Assembly: GCF_900070365.1 (NCBI RefSeq)
Contig: NZ_LN850107.1
Coordinates: 2,790,001-2,854,000, forward strand
Reading direction: 5' to 3'
DNA: 64,000 nucleotides
Origin: Alloactinosynnema sp. L-07
GTDB taxonomy: Bacteria; Actinomycetota; Actinomycetes; Mycobacteriales; Pseudonocardiaceae
How positions within the stretch are numbered: position 1 is the stretch's first letter; every line of letters begins with the position of its first letter. The notes below the pieces were generated by a model. The model saw only the letters and a list, made by a program, of their open reading frames with translations, was not told the DNA's origin and did not search any database. A program made the translations under genes and the position numbers. This document shows positions 1 to 7,223 of the stretch, piece after piece.

Positions 1-220
1 CGATCTGCGGTTGTGGGACGCCATAGTGCCCAAGCAGCGCTCGTACGACGTCGGGTTGCTGGCGGTTCCGGCCGCTCTCCAGATGAGCAAGCCCGCCTGC
101 GGTGATGCCCAGGAAGTCCGCTGCGGTCGACTGCTTGATTCGTGCCTGGTCGCGGGCGACTCGCAGTTCATTGCCGACCAGAAAGCCCAGAGCTGTTGGC
201 AAGCGCTCGGCAGCCACCAT
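1..220 (-). CDS. XRE-family HTH regulator, N-terminal part (runs off window)
   Basis: The reverse strand reads an open frame from an ATG at 220-218 to the window edge, giving 73 residues with no stop. Residues about 15-70 form a Cro/C1-type helix-turn-helix (ELRVARDQARIKQ, then TAADFLGITAGGLAHLESGR). A GGGAG ribosome binding site sits 5 bases before the ATG, which supports this start. In actinomycetes such domains usually head DUF5753-type regulators, but the rest lies outside the window, so the class is open. It is divergent from the small genes at 479-744, with a perfect palindrome between them. Such regulators are often encoded beside a small partner gene that they control; that pairing is inferred here from position only. 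Confidence 0.85.
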   Translation of the reverse strand, partial: MVAAERLPTALGFLVGNELRVARDQARIKQSTAADFLGITAGGLAHLESGRNRQQPDVVRALLGHYGVPQPQI

Positions 221-308
221 GTCTCCCTTCGGCCAAACCGTCGGCACCGAGTCTTCCAGCCCCACTCGATCACGCCCCAGGATGGTCACCCAATCAGGGG
301 ATGGATTA

Positions 309-323
309 CGGTAAAGTTTACCG
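309..323. promoter_or_regulatory. 15-bp perfect palindrome, candidate operator
   Basis: CGGTAAA-G-TTTACCG is a perfect inverted repeat centred on base 316. A partial copy (CTAACTTTATC) follows at once, so TAAAGTT/AACTTTA half-sites recur over about 25 bp. It is unusually AT-rich for this genome and lies between the divergent XRE gene (start 220) and the small gene at 479. The likely binder is the XRE protein, which is inference. Confidence 0.6.
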
Positions 324-478
324 CTAACTTTATCAACGCAGCCCGATGGGCCGCACGCGGGTCGGGAGGACCGGCGGCATCCGTTCGGCAACGTGCTCCG
401 ACCTCCCGATCAGCGCAGAAGGCGGCGGGGTCGAACCCACCCCAGTTCGACCCCGCCGTCCCGGTTACGGGAGACCAA

Positions 479-589
479 ATGGCGATGCCAACTGTCATCG
501 TTGGGCTGGCCGCGTGCGTCCTATGCGCAAGGCTTGGCCTGCTGCTCTGGAAGCGAACGCACGACTTCTCCGTCGAGGACAAGCGATGA
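479..589 (+). CDS. small membrane-type protein, 36 aa
   Basis: An ATG at 479 follows a GGGAG ribosome binding site and opens a 36-codon frame. The product has one hydrophobic stretch at about residues 4-24 (VIVGLAACVLCARLGLLLW) and a charged tail ending in VEDKR, so it looks like a single-pass membrane peptide. The stop overlaps the next start (ATGA at 586-589), which implies translational coupling. The family is not recognised. The position opposite an XRE regulator with a shared palindrome suggests a two-part module, possibly toxin-antitoxin-like. That role is inference. Confidence 0.5.
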   Translation: MAMPTVIVGLAACVLCARLGLLLWKRTHDFSVEDKR

Positions 590-744
590 GCCCCGCGGCC
601 GAGGCCAACCTCGATGCCTACGCGCAGGAACTGCTGCGAAGCGGTGGCTTCCTCGACCACAGCCCAACGCGCTCGGGCAACTCGATGTCTCTCTTGCCCG
701 CGACCACGACGGGCTCGTCGACGCATTGGTTCTCTCGCCGTTAG
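586..744 (+). CDS. hypothetical protein, 52 aa, coupled to 479-589
   Basis: An ATG overlapping the previous stop opens a 52-codon frame. The first 20 residues (MSPAAEANLDAYAQELLRSG) look like ordinary coding sequence. The second half is rich in Ser, Thr and Arg and reads less like a folded protein, while another frame stays open past 800 (LDVSLARDHDGLVDALVLSP). A one-base indel near 660-680 is therefore possible, and the gene may be broken. No family is recognised. Confidence 0.4.
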   Translation: MSPAAEANLDAYAQELLRSGGFLDHSPTRSGNSMSLLPATTTGSSTHWFSRR

Positions 745-948
745 GCCCCGGCGTGGTGGGACCCAGACGTGCCATGGGAGCACCCGCCCGCACACCTGCA
801 CCGCGTTCTGCCAGCCCCTGACGCAATTCGTCTGGCGTTGAACATGACCCAGACCAGCCGCCCCGCGCCAACTGTGGCCAGCGGTCGTAGTCAACGCGCA
901 TGCCGCCCTGAGGTCTTGACATCGGCCAACGATCAGTCGAGGTACCTA

Positions 949-1407
949 ATGCACCCGAATCCACGCACCACGAGGTTGAGCGAACCGGCATCGAGCGGTC
1001 GCAAGGAACTACCGCTGCGCAATGTCGGGACTCTCGTAGCAAATGCCGAGCAAGTGGCCTTGATCGCTGCCGCCAGGGTCGCCAAGACGCGGGCCGAACT
1101 GTCACCTGCGCAGCGCACCAGCCCCTGGGTCCCGATCTTGGTCATCACCGATCCCTGGCTGGAATGCTGGCTGAAGTGGGACGGCCGAGCCACCACCGAC
1201 AACCAGGACACCGTCCTCATCCTCAACACCACGACGCTCCCTGGACTCAACAAGGTGGACGTCGCGGACTCGGTGGTGTTGGACGCCTACCTCGACGCGT
1301 TCACCGGAAGCCTTGCCCTGCGCGGTTATCTCGTGCAGACCTCGTGGAGCAAACAAGATCGCGCGACTCAACAACGAGTATGGCGACTTCGCCGAAAGCG
1401 CGGCTGA
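949..1407 (+). CDS. hypothetical protein, about 152 aa
   Basis: The frame is open with high third-position GC to the stop at 1405-1407, two bases before the sigma factor start. I chose ATG 949 because a GAGG lies about 10 bases upstream; an in-frame ATG at 844 would add 35 residues. The core reads TSPWVPILVITDPWLECWL followed by a VLILNTTTLPGLNKVDV segment. This resembles no family I can name, and there is no signal peptide or membrane helix. Its abutment to the sigma gene suggests co-transcription. Confidence 0.5.
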   Translation: MHPNPRTTRLSEPASSGRKELPLRNVGTLVANAEQVALIAAARVAKTRAELSPAQRTSPWVPILVITDPWLECWLKWDGRATTDNQDTVLILNTTTLPGLNKVDVADSVVLDAYLDAFTGSLALRGYLVQTSWSKQDRATQQRVWRLRRKRG

Positions 1408-1409
1408 GG

Positions 1410-2648
1410 ATGAGTACCACACTGATCGAATTCCCGGAATTTGAGGACGGCCGCCTCGCCAGCCTGGTCCGCGCCGGGACCGTGTCGGCCTACGGATCGC
1501 TCTACGAGCGGCACGTCGGCGCGGCGCGGAACCTGGCCCGCCAACTCACCAGGTCGCCCGCCGAGGCCGACGACCTGGTGTCCGAGGCGTTCGCGAAAGT
1601 CCTCGACACCCTGCGCCAAGGCCGCGGCCCCGACTCCGCCTTCCGCGCCTACCTGCTCACCGCTCTGCGCCACACCGCCTACGACAAGACCCGCCGCGAC
1701 AAGAAGGTCGAACTCTCCGACGACGTCTCCCAGGTCAGCGGCGTCAACCCCGACCAGGTCGCGGTCCCCTTCTCCGACACCGCCGTCGCCGGACTCGAAC
1801 GCAGCCTCGCCGCCCGCGCCTTCGCCATGCTCCCCGAACGCTGGCAAGCCGTCCTCTGGCACACCGAGATCGAAGGCCAGAACCCCGCCCAGGTCGCCCC
1901 CATCCTCGGCCTCACCCCCAACGGCGTCTCCGCCCTGGCCTACCGCGCCCGCGAAGGACTCCGCCAGGCCTACCTCCAAGTCCACCTCGCCGAAAACAGC
2001 AGCGACCGCTGCCGCGCCACCGCCGACCGACTCGGCGCCTGGGTCCGCGGCGGACTGTCCAAGCGCGAGACCGCCCAGGTCGAACTCCACCTCGACGACT
2101 GCGAACGCTGCCGCGCCCTGTCCGCCGAACTCGCCGACACCAACACCACACTCCCCCGCCGCCACTGCACCTCGACCACACGGGCGCTGCGATCACATCG
2201 CGGCAAGACCTGGTGTCGGCGGACATTCACCCGACGAACCCACACCGGACAGGTCCAGTCAGACAAAGCATCCAAAGAGGACGCCATCACAGACCGGGCA
2301 GCGTCGACTCGTCCGACCCATTGCAACCTGAACCGGGCGCTTGGGCAGATCTCCGGCTCAGAAAACAAACCTGCACGTGCAGGCTCACAGCTGGCTGTCC
2401 AGCATGGTGTCCGCGCCGATGCGCTCGTCCCCATTGGCGATCCCCTGTCCATCCAATCGCCCGGGTCCCATCCCTGTTCTCGGCATTCCGTCCTTGCTTG
2501 TGCGGTTCGCGTGGCATGCGCCTCCCATGTCATGCGCCCGAGCAGGGTGGATGCCTTCCTGGCCGGTCCGCGCGACCGTCCCCCGACCGCCCTGACCACT
2601 CGGGCGCAGTCGTGCGGACCGGCCCCATCCCTTTGGCGGCGGTCGTGA
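1410..2648 (+). CDS. sigma-70 family RNA polymerase sigma factor with zinc-finger tail
   Basis: ATG 1410 follows a GAGG site. Residues about 20-100 form region 2 (YERHVGAARNLARQL, then EADDLVSEAFAKVLDTL), about 135-190 form region 4 (LPERWQAVLWHTEIEG, then VAPILGLTPNGVSALAYRAREGLRQAYL). A putative zinc-binding HxxxCxxC (HLDDCERC) follows, as in ECF sigma factors with a fused zf-HC2 anti-sigma segment. After about codon 250 the composition changes: third-position GC drops and the last 160 residues look unlike protein. Such factors often end in longer structured or membrane segments, so the 3' end may be damaged. The stop still overlaps the next start (TGATG at 2646-2650), so the frame may be translated throughout. 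Confidence 0.85.
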   Translation: MSTTLIEFPEFEDGRLASLVRAGTVSAYGSLYERHVGAARNLARQLTRSPAEADDLVSEAFAKVLDTLRQGRGPDSAFRAYLLTALRHTAYDKTRRDKKVELSDDVSQVSGVNPDQVAVPFSDTAVAGLERSLAARAFAMLPERWQAVLWHTEIEGQNPAQVAPILGLTPNGVSALAYRAREGLRQAYLQVHLAENSSDRCRATADRLGAWVRGGLSKRETAQVELHLDDCERCRALSAELADTNTTLPRRHCTSTTRALRSHRGKTWCRRTFTRRTHTGQVQSDKASKEDAITDRAASTRPTHCNLNRALGQISGSENKPARAGSQLAVQHGVRADALVPIGDPLSIQSPGSHPCSRHSVLACAVRVACASHVMRPSRVDAFLAGPRDRPPTALTTRAQSCGPAPSLWRRS

Positions 2649-2989
2649 TGTCCCGCGCCCGCCGCCTGCCGTGGATCGCGCTGCTGAGCCGCCTGCGGTG
2701 GCAACGCGACCGCGACCTCTGGACGGTCCGCTGCCGCGACCACGAAGGACGACACACGCTAGTGCGGGTCCAGATCCGCGCCGAAGGCGTCGTTCTCAAC
2801 GCATCGCGTCCGGGCGCTCTCGCCTTCACCCCTCTGGCGGTGGGCCGACTACGTGCCGCGCTCCGCGACGCGGTGGTCGCCCACGCCGTATTCGCTGGAT
2901 CCACCACCAAGGACATCGACTATGACCGCGACCTTGATCACGACCTTGACCGCTCCGCGATCGGCGGCACGGATGCCCACGCGGCATGA
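2648..2989 (+). CDS. hypothetical protein, 113 aa, first of a coupled gene chain
   Basis: ATG 2648 overlaps the sigma factor stop. The basic product begins MSRARRLPWIALLSRLRW and continues with a short repeat-like sheet region (DLWTVRCRDHEGRHTLVRVQ) and a C-terminal segment that could be helical (AVGRLRAALRDAVVAH). No family is recognised. It overlaps the next gene substantially in another frame. It is the first of five or six small genes joined by overlaps up to 5446, so it is probably part of one transcript with them. Confidence 0.55.
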   Translation: MSRARRLPWIALLSRLRWQRDRDLWTVRCRDHEGRHTLVRVQIRAEGVVLNASRPGALAFTPLAVGRLRAALRDAVVAHAVFAGSTTKDIDYDRDLDHDLDRSAIGGTDAHAA

Positions 2990-3395
2990 CCTCACCCGGG
3001 CGCTATTGGAGTACCGGCAGCACGGGTGGGACGCGTTCACCGACGAACACGGCAACATCATGATCGGCGTCGGCGAGCACTTCGACGCCCTCACTTTCCC
3101 CGAGCCACTGGCGGCGGCGGTCGCCGAGGCCGTGTCGACCGCACCGCTGTTCCTCGACGCACGCACCCGCCGCTGCACCCTTCTGACCGCCATCGCGTGC
3201 GGCCCATTGGAGCTGCCACCCAGCCTCGCCGACGCGCGGGTTCGCGCTCTGCCACGCCGCACGCCCCTGCTCCTGCCCCTGACCGACCAGGGCGGCGACC
3301 GGAGCTGGCTGACCCGGCCGATCTCGCCTGCGCTGCCGCCGTGGGACACCGCCGTTACCGCCATCCGTCGCGCCGCGACTGGGTGGTTCCGGTGA
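2922..3395 (+). CDS. hypothetical protein, 157 aa (or 140 aa from 2973)
   Basis: The open frame has two plausible starts. ATG 2922 lies inside the previous gene, and ATG 2973 is 17 bases before that gene's end. The conserved-looking part begins MPTRHDLTRALLEYRQHGWD, which favours 2973. The middle contains GEHFDALTFPEPLAAAVAEA and ends in a Pro/Leu-rich stretch. No family, membrane helix or signal peptide is seen. The stop TGA 3393-3395 overlaps the next GTG. Confidence 0.6.
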   Translation: MTATLITTLTAPRSAARMPTRHDLTRALLEYRQHGWDAFTDEHGNIMIGVGEHFDALTFPEPLAAAVAEAVSTAPLFLDARTRRCTLLTAIACGPLELPPSLADARVRALPRRTPLLLPLTDQGGDRSWLTRPISPALPPWDTAVTAIRRAATGWFR

Positions 3396-3889
3396 CCACG
3401 GCGCTGCGGCCGTCGACGCCGCTCTACGAGCCCGGACTGCTGCGCGCGCTGCGCATGGTCGAACGCGATCAGGTCGGTGCTTACGGTCTCACCACGCCGC
3501 TGCGAACGCGGACCGACGAGGCGGCCCCGGCCTGGTTGATCAGCGCGCTGTTCGTGCTGCGCCGCGACGACCTCGTCTGCCTCGATCCACCCCGAGGCGC
3601 CGACCTGTGGCGCTCGGCGACCCTGACGGCGCTCGGCCGCGATGTGCTCGCCGCCTGGACTCAGGACCGACCCGCGCCAGTGCGGCCGTTTCAGGCGGTC
3701 GGGTCGGTCACCGCGATCCTGCACTACATCGCGACCGAGGACGGTCGACCGCGCACCCTGGCCACCGAGGACGGGCCGCGCTGGATCGCGTTGTGCCGGG
3801 CGTGGACTCATCCCGCGCGGGTATCGCACGGCAGCGGGCTGGTCCGGTGTGCTCGATGCGCCGCCCACCTTGTGCCGGGTGCGCCGTGA
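3392..3889 (+). CDS. hypothetical protein with C-terminal CxxC, 165 aa
   Basis: GTG 3392 overlaps the preceding stop in a GTGA. The protein reads VERDQVGAYGLTTPLRTRTD, then WLISALFVLRRDDLVCLD and ALGRDVLAAWTQDRP, which suggests a small winged-helix-like fold, although I cannot assign a family. The last 30 residues carry CARC, a likely half of a metal knuckle, with another Cys further upstream (ALCRAW). It ends in a GTGA overlap region with the next frame. A nucleic-acid or regulatory role is possible but not shown. Confidence 0.6.
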   Translation: MTTALRPSTPLYEPGLLRALRMVERDQVGAYGLTTPLRTRTDEAAPAWLISALFVLRRDDLVCLDPPRGADLWRSATLTALGRDVLAAWTQDRPAPVRPFQAVGSVTAILHYIATEDGRPRTLATEDGPRWIALCRAWTHPARVSHGSGLVRCARCAAHLVPGAP

Positions 3890-3921
3890 CAGCCGCCGCC
3901 GTCCCGTTCGGGGAGCCCATC

Positions 3922-4155
3922 ATGAACCACCACCACGCTGAGCCGGTATGGCGGCTGTCGTGGGGCAGCAGCCCGTTCTACCGCGGGCGGGCACACCTCG
4001 TCGCGCCGGGTTGGCCCCGTGCTTTGTGCGGGACCGTCGCCGAGGCGACCGACGGCAAGCCCGCGCCGCTGGTGTGCCCGGAGTGCGCGATCGTCTTCGC
4101 CGACACCGCGATCGCCCGCATGCTGGCCGATCGCGGCGGATGGGAGCGGTGGTGA
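3922..4155 (+). CDS. small zinc-ribbon-like protein, 77 aa
   Basis: ATG 3922 has a GGGGAG site 7 bases upstream; a GTG at 3886 in the same frame would overlap the previous stop and is the alternative start. The product has a single Cys (RALCGT) followed by CPEC (PLVCPECAIVFAD), compatible with a small zinc ribbon. The N-terminus is His-rich (MNHHHAEPVWRLSW). It is tightly coupled to both neighbours. No specific function is recognised. Confidence 0.55.
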   Translation: MNHHHAEPVWRLSWGSSPFYRGRAHLVAPGWPRALCGTVAEATDGKPAPLVCPECAIVFADTAIARMLADRGGWERW

Positions 4156-4661
4156 CCACGACACACGGTGATCGCCGCATCCGACTGCTGGGCAAGCTGC
4201 TGCACCCCGCGCGCGACGCCAGAGACTGGTGGCGCCTGGAGTTGATCGCGCCGCTGCCCGTAGGGATCGACCACACGACGTTGGGGACCTACGAGCAGGG
4301 CACCCGTCACCGCACCGTGGCCAGGCTGTTCGAGCTGTGTGACACGCTCGGCGTGCGGGCAAGCGAGATCCTGGCCGCGATAGAGAACGATGCCGACAAC
4401 GCCACCGAGAACGACAGCGAGGCACAGGTCGGCCCGGCGCGGTTCGATGGGGTGACGGTCGATGGTGCGACGGTCGATCTGGTCGCGATGTCGGTGTCGC
4501 ACCCGTCGTCGTTGCGTCCGCTACGGCTGTGGGCCGAGCACCGCCATGTCCGGTTGACCCCAGCGGCGATCACGGTCCTCGCGGGTCTGCGCGGCATGAG
4601 TCCGCCGGTGACCCGAGGGCGATTACACCGCCGGCTCACCATCGACGCAAGAACGGTGTGA
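4152..4661 (+). CDS. XRE-like HTH protein, 169 aa
   Basis: GTG 4152 overlaps the previous stop (GTGA). Residues about 35-75 (TTLGTYEQGTRHRTVARLFE, then LCDTLGVRASEILAAI) match the second half of a Cro/C1 domain, where the recognition helix is followed by the ExG..P turn. The first half is less regular than in the family. The rest is acidic and then basic (SLRPLRLWAEHRHVRLTPAA). It is probably a DNA-binding protein of the same chain. The coupled gene downstream is a second XRE protein. Confidence 0.6.
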   Translation: MTTTHGDRRIRLLGKLLHPARDARDWWRLELIAPLPVGIDHTTLGTYEQGTRHRTVARLFELCDTLGVRASEILAAIENDADNATENDSEAQVGPARFDGVTVDGATVDLVAMSVSHPSSLRPLRLWAEHRHVRLTPAAITVLAGLRGMSPPVTRGRLHRRLTIDARTV

Positions 4662-5446
4662 CACCGCTATCCGTCTCGATTGGACACAGGATGCTCGACA
4701 AGATCACGCTCGACCCGCCGCGACCGGTGCCCTACAAGAAATCTGAGCATCTCTGCGCACGCATCGTGGGCGTGGCGTTGCGACAAGCGGTCAAGGAGCG
4801 CGGGCTGACCTATGCCGAGATGTCTCAACGGGTCGGCGTGTCGATCAGCAGCATCTCCCGGGTGGTCGGCGGCACAACCAATGTGCGGTTGGAGGACATC
4901 GTCGCGGTCCTCGCGGTGTGCGGGGTCACCGGTGAGCGGCGCGACCGCATCCTCGGCATGGCCAAGCGCCGGGGTCATGACAGCGACGCGCTGCTCCTCA
5001 GCTATGGCACCGAACACGGTGTCGACACCGCCGCGCTGGACGACTTGGCGAGCCTGGCCACCAGCGTCACCGTGGTCGCCTCCACCGCCCACGCCATCGC
5101 CACGAGTCGCCCACTCGGGAACACTCGCTACACCTTTCTGGTCACGGCGTTCGCGTTGGCCGCCATGCCCGACGACCAACGCGCCGACCTGGCCACGCTG
5201 ACCCGTGTGCCGACCGTGTGTCTGCGCGTTCTCGACCACGGTCCCATCGGTGAGTCCTTCGAGCTGCTGACCTTCGAAGACCGCACCACCGCCGTGGCGG
5301 TCCGGCTGCGCACCTCGCACCTGATCTTCGACCGCGGGGACACCGTGCTCGCCTACCGCCGGCACGCCAAAGCCCTCACCACCCGAGCCCTCACCCCCCA
5401 ACAAAGCCGTCGACTCATCACCCAACGCGCCACCACGCCGGAATGA
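4658..5446 (+). CDS. XRE-family transcriptional regulator, 262 aa
   Basis: GTG 4658 gives a GTGA overlap with the previous stop, the same arrangement as its upstream neighbours; ATG 4691 is the alternative. Residues about 30-85 form a clear Cro/C1 HTH (LRQAVKERGLTYAEMSQRVG, then SISSISRVVGGTTNVRLEDI). The C-terminal 170 residues resemble the ligand-like domain of actinomycete DUF5753 regulators (VPTVCLRVLDHGPIGESFEL, FEDRTTAVAVRL). It ends 201 bp before the lanthipeptide cluster, so it could regulate that cluster, which is inference from position. No gene is apparent in 5447-5647. Confidence 0.8.
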   Translation: MTPLSVSIGHRMLDKITLDPPRPVPYKKSEHLCARIVGVALRQAVKERGLTYAEMSQRVGVSISSISRVVGGTTNVRLEDIVAVLAVCGVTGERRDRILGMAKRRGHDSDALLLSYGTEHGVDTAALDDLASLATSVTVVASTAHAIATSRPLGNTRYTFLVTAFALAAMPDDQRADLATLTRVPTVCLRVLDHGPIGESFELLTFEDRTTAVAVRLRTSHLIFDRGDTVLAYRRHAKALTTRALTPQQSRRLITQRATTPE

Positions 5447-5647
5447 CCCGGCCGGCGCGAGACCTCGGCACCGGCATCGGCGCGCCACGCACTGGACCGA
5501 GGCCTCGCCCGACCTGTCGGTGCTCTGGTCGAACCTGATCCACGGCGAGCTCGACCGACCGCGTCGCCAGCATCGGGCTCGCCCAGCGAGTCCGTCTTTG
5601 ACCGGGACACCCTCACACCGCCCAAAGAGAGCTGAAAGAGTGATCAC

Positions 5648-6889
5648 ATGAACACACTCCGAGATGACGCTGTTGGTCGTGACACCCCGGGGCCCGCCTC
5701 GACGCGCATCGACGTGCTTCGCGCGGCGATGGTCGACGAACTCCGCCGGATGGGCGCGATTGTCACCGAGCGTGTCGCGGACGCGGTCCTCGCGGTGCCC
5801 CGGCATGTCTTCGCGCCGGTGGGCGAGCCAGCGGAGCGGGTCTATGCCCCGACCACGGCCATCGTCACCAAGCGCAACGGGCAGGGCGCGGCGATCAGTT
5901 CGTTGTCCGAGGCGCACATCCAGGCCACGATGCTCGAACAGGCGCGGATCGAGCCCGGGATGCGTGTCCTGGAGATCGGGACCGGCGGCTACAACGCCTC
6001 GTTGATCGCGGAGCTGGTCGGCGAGTCGGGCCAGGTCACCTCGGTGGACATCGACTCCGACATCGTGTCCAGCGCACGGGGATGCTTGGCCGAGGCGGGA
6101 TATGAGCGGGTCCGGGTGGTGTTGGCCGACGCGGAGCATGGTGTGCCCGATCGCGCCCCGTTCGATCGGGTGATCGTGACCGCCGGGGCATGGGACATCC
6201 CGCCCGCGTGGATCGCCCAGCTCACCGATCGGGGTCGGATCGTGCTCCCGCTGCGGCTGCGCGGCCTGACCAGGTCGGTCGCGTTCGAGCGCGACGGGGA
6301 CCACCTGGTGAGCCTGAGCTACCGCCTGTGCGGGTTCGTCCCCATGCAAGGCGCAGGCGCACACGTGGAACGCACGGTGCCGCTCGACGGGAACGAGGTC
6401 GGCATCCGGGTCGACGGCGCCCATGAACTCGACACAGACGCCCTGCGGGAGTCGTTGTTCGGCCCGCGTGTCGAGCGCTGGTCCGGGGTGGTGTTCGACC
6501 AGGTCGACGGAATGGACTTCTTCGTCGCCACCACCTCCCCCGGCTTCGGTCTGCTCACCGCGACGTCAGCGGCGATCAAGCGCGGGTTGGTCGGTCCGTC
6601 GGCGATTCGGGGTGTGCCCACGATCGTGCGCGGCGCCGGCTTCGCCTACCGGATGAAGCGTCCGATCGAGGGAACCGACGACTTCGAGACCGGCGTGCTG
6701 GCGCACGGCCCGAACGCCGAGGACCTCGCGCGGGAGCTCGTCGATCTGCTGCGCGTCTGGGACCGCGACCACCGGCACGGTGCCGGGGCGCGGATCGAGG
6801 TCCATCCCGCCGCCACGCCAGCGGCAGGGCTGGGTGACGGGCTGGTCGTGGACAAGATCCACACCCGGATTGTCATTTCCTGGCCCTGA
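5648..6889 (+). CDS. FxLD-system methyltransferase (protein isoaspartyl methyltransferase-like)
   Basis: This 413-residue protein begins with an isoaspartyl O-methyltransferase-like domain. Residues about 40-125 contain VPRHVFAP and SLSEAHIQATMLEQ, then the SAM-binding motif VLEIGTGGYNASLIAELVG and the acidic SVDID strand. The C-terminal half (about 220-413) is specific to the methyltransferases found in FxLD lanthipeptide systems. In related class I lanthipeptides such enzymes methylate an Asp side chain, leading to aspartimide or isoaspartate. That this one modifies the Asp-rich FxLD precursor encoded 82 bp downstream is inference. ATG 5648 follows GAAAGAG. It is the first gene of the cluster. 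Confidence 0.88.
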   Translation: MNTLRDDAVGRDTPGPASTRIDVLRAAMVDELRRMGAIVTERVADAVLAVPRHVFAPVGEPAERVYAPTTAIVTKRNGQGAAISSLSEAHIQATMLEQARIEPGMRVLEIGTGGYNASLIAELVGESGQVTSVDIDSDIVSSARGCLAEAGYERVRVVLADAEHGVPDRAPFDRVIVTAGAWDIPPAWIAQLTDRGRIVLPLRLRGLTRSVAFERDGDHLVSLSYRLCGFVPMQGAGAHVERTVPLDGNEVGIRVDGAHELDTDALRESLFGPRVERWSGVVFDQVDGMDFFVATTSPGFGLLTATSAAIKRGLVGPSAIRGVPTIVRGAGFAYRMKRPIEGTDDFETGVLAHGPNAEDLARELVDLLRVWDRDHRHGAGARIEVHPAATPAAGLGDGLVVDKIHTRIVISWP

Positions 6890-6970
6890 CCGAGGGGCGG
6901 GATCTGGCTTACGGGCACCTTTCCGGGTGCCCGGAACGAAACACCACCATCACATCGAAAGGGAGGTTCC

Positions 6971-7132
6971 GTGGCCATTCAGATGGATCACACGCCCACG
7001 GCGACGGCGGACTTGGACTGGGATCTTGACATCACCATCGTGGAGTCGGGCGGGGTCGTCGATGACCTGCTGCGGCTGACCGACGACGGCTGCGGCGCGA
7101 CGTGCGAGTCGGCCTGCAACTCCTGCCCGTAG
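6971..7132 (+). CDS. FxLD-family lanthipeptide precursor, 53 aa
   Basis: GTG 6971 follows a GGGAGG site 5 bases upstream. The leader contains DLDWDLDITIVESG, the FxLD-type motif with Trp in place of the usual Phe, recognised by class I dehydratases of this family. The core (about residues 36-53) carries Thr37, Thr44, Ser47 and Ser51 and four Cys (CGATCESACNSCP), enough for several lanthionine rings. It lies immediately before the dehydratase, cyclase and SpaB_C genes. Cys outnumber or match the dehydratable residues, so a dense ring pattern is expected. Which residues are cyclised cannot be read from sequence. Confidence 0.92.
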   Translation: MAIQMDHTPTATADLDWDLDITIVESGGVVDDLLRLTDDGCGATCESACNSCP

Positions 7133-7168
7133 AGCGAGACCGCTCGATCACCTGTCCGGTAGAGGTCT

Positions 7169-7199
7169 GTGCCCGGCGGCGCGCCGCGCCGCCGGGCAC
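7169..7199 (+). terminator. strong GC hairpin between precursor and dehydratase
   Basis: A perfect 14-bp stem (GTGCCCGGCGGCGC, loop GCC, then its complement) lies 36 bases after the precursor stop and 25 bases before the dehydratase start. It is followed only by a short T-poor tract (GGCTTTGCGTT). It most likely acts as a partial terminator or an mRNA-stabilising hairpin that raises precursor over enzyme expression, as is common in lanthipeptide operons. The functional reading is inference. Confidence 0.75.
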
Positions 7200-7223
7200 G
7201 GCTTTGCGTTGTGGGGAGCGAAA

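Noticed and set aside
3708..4502. Reverse-strand frames opposite the small coupled genes
   Set aside because: They are Arg/Pro-rich shadows; the forward chain has consistent overlapping starts and stops.
4667..6424. Long reverse-strand open frame opposite the XRE and methyltransferase genes
   Set aside because: It is the antisense shadow of two well-supported forward genes and shows Arg/His/Gly-rich low-sense protein sequence.
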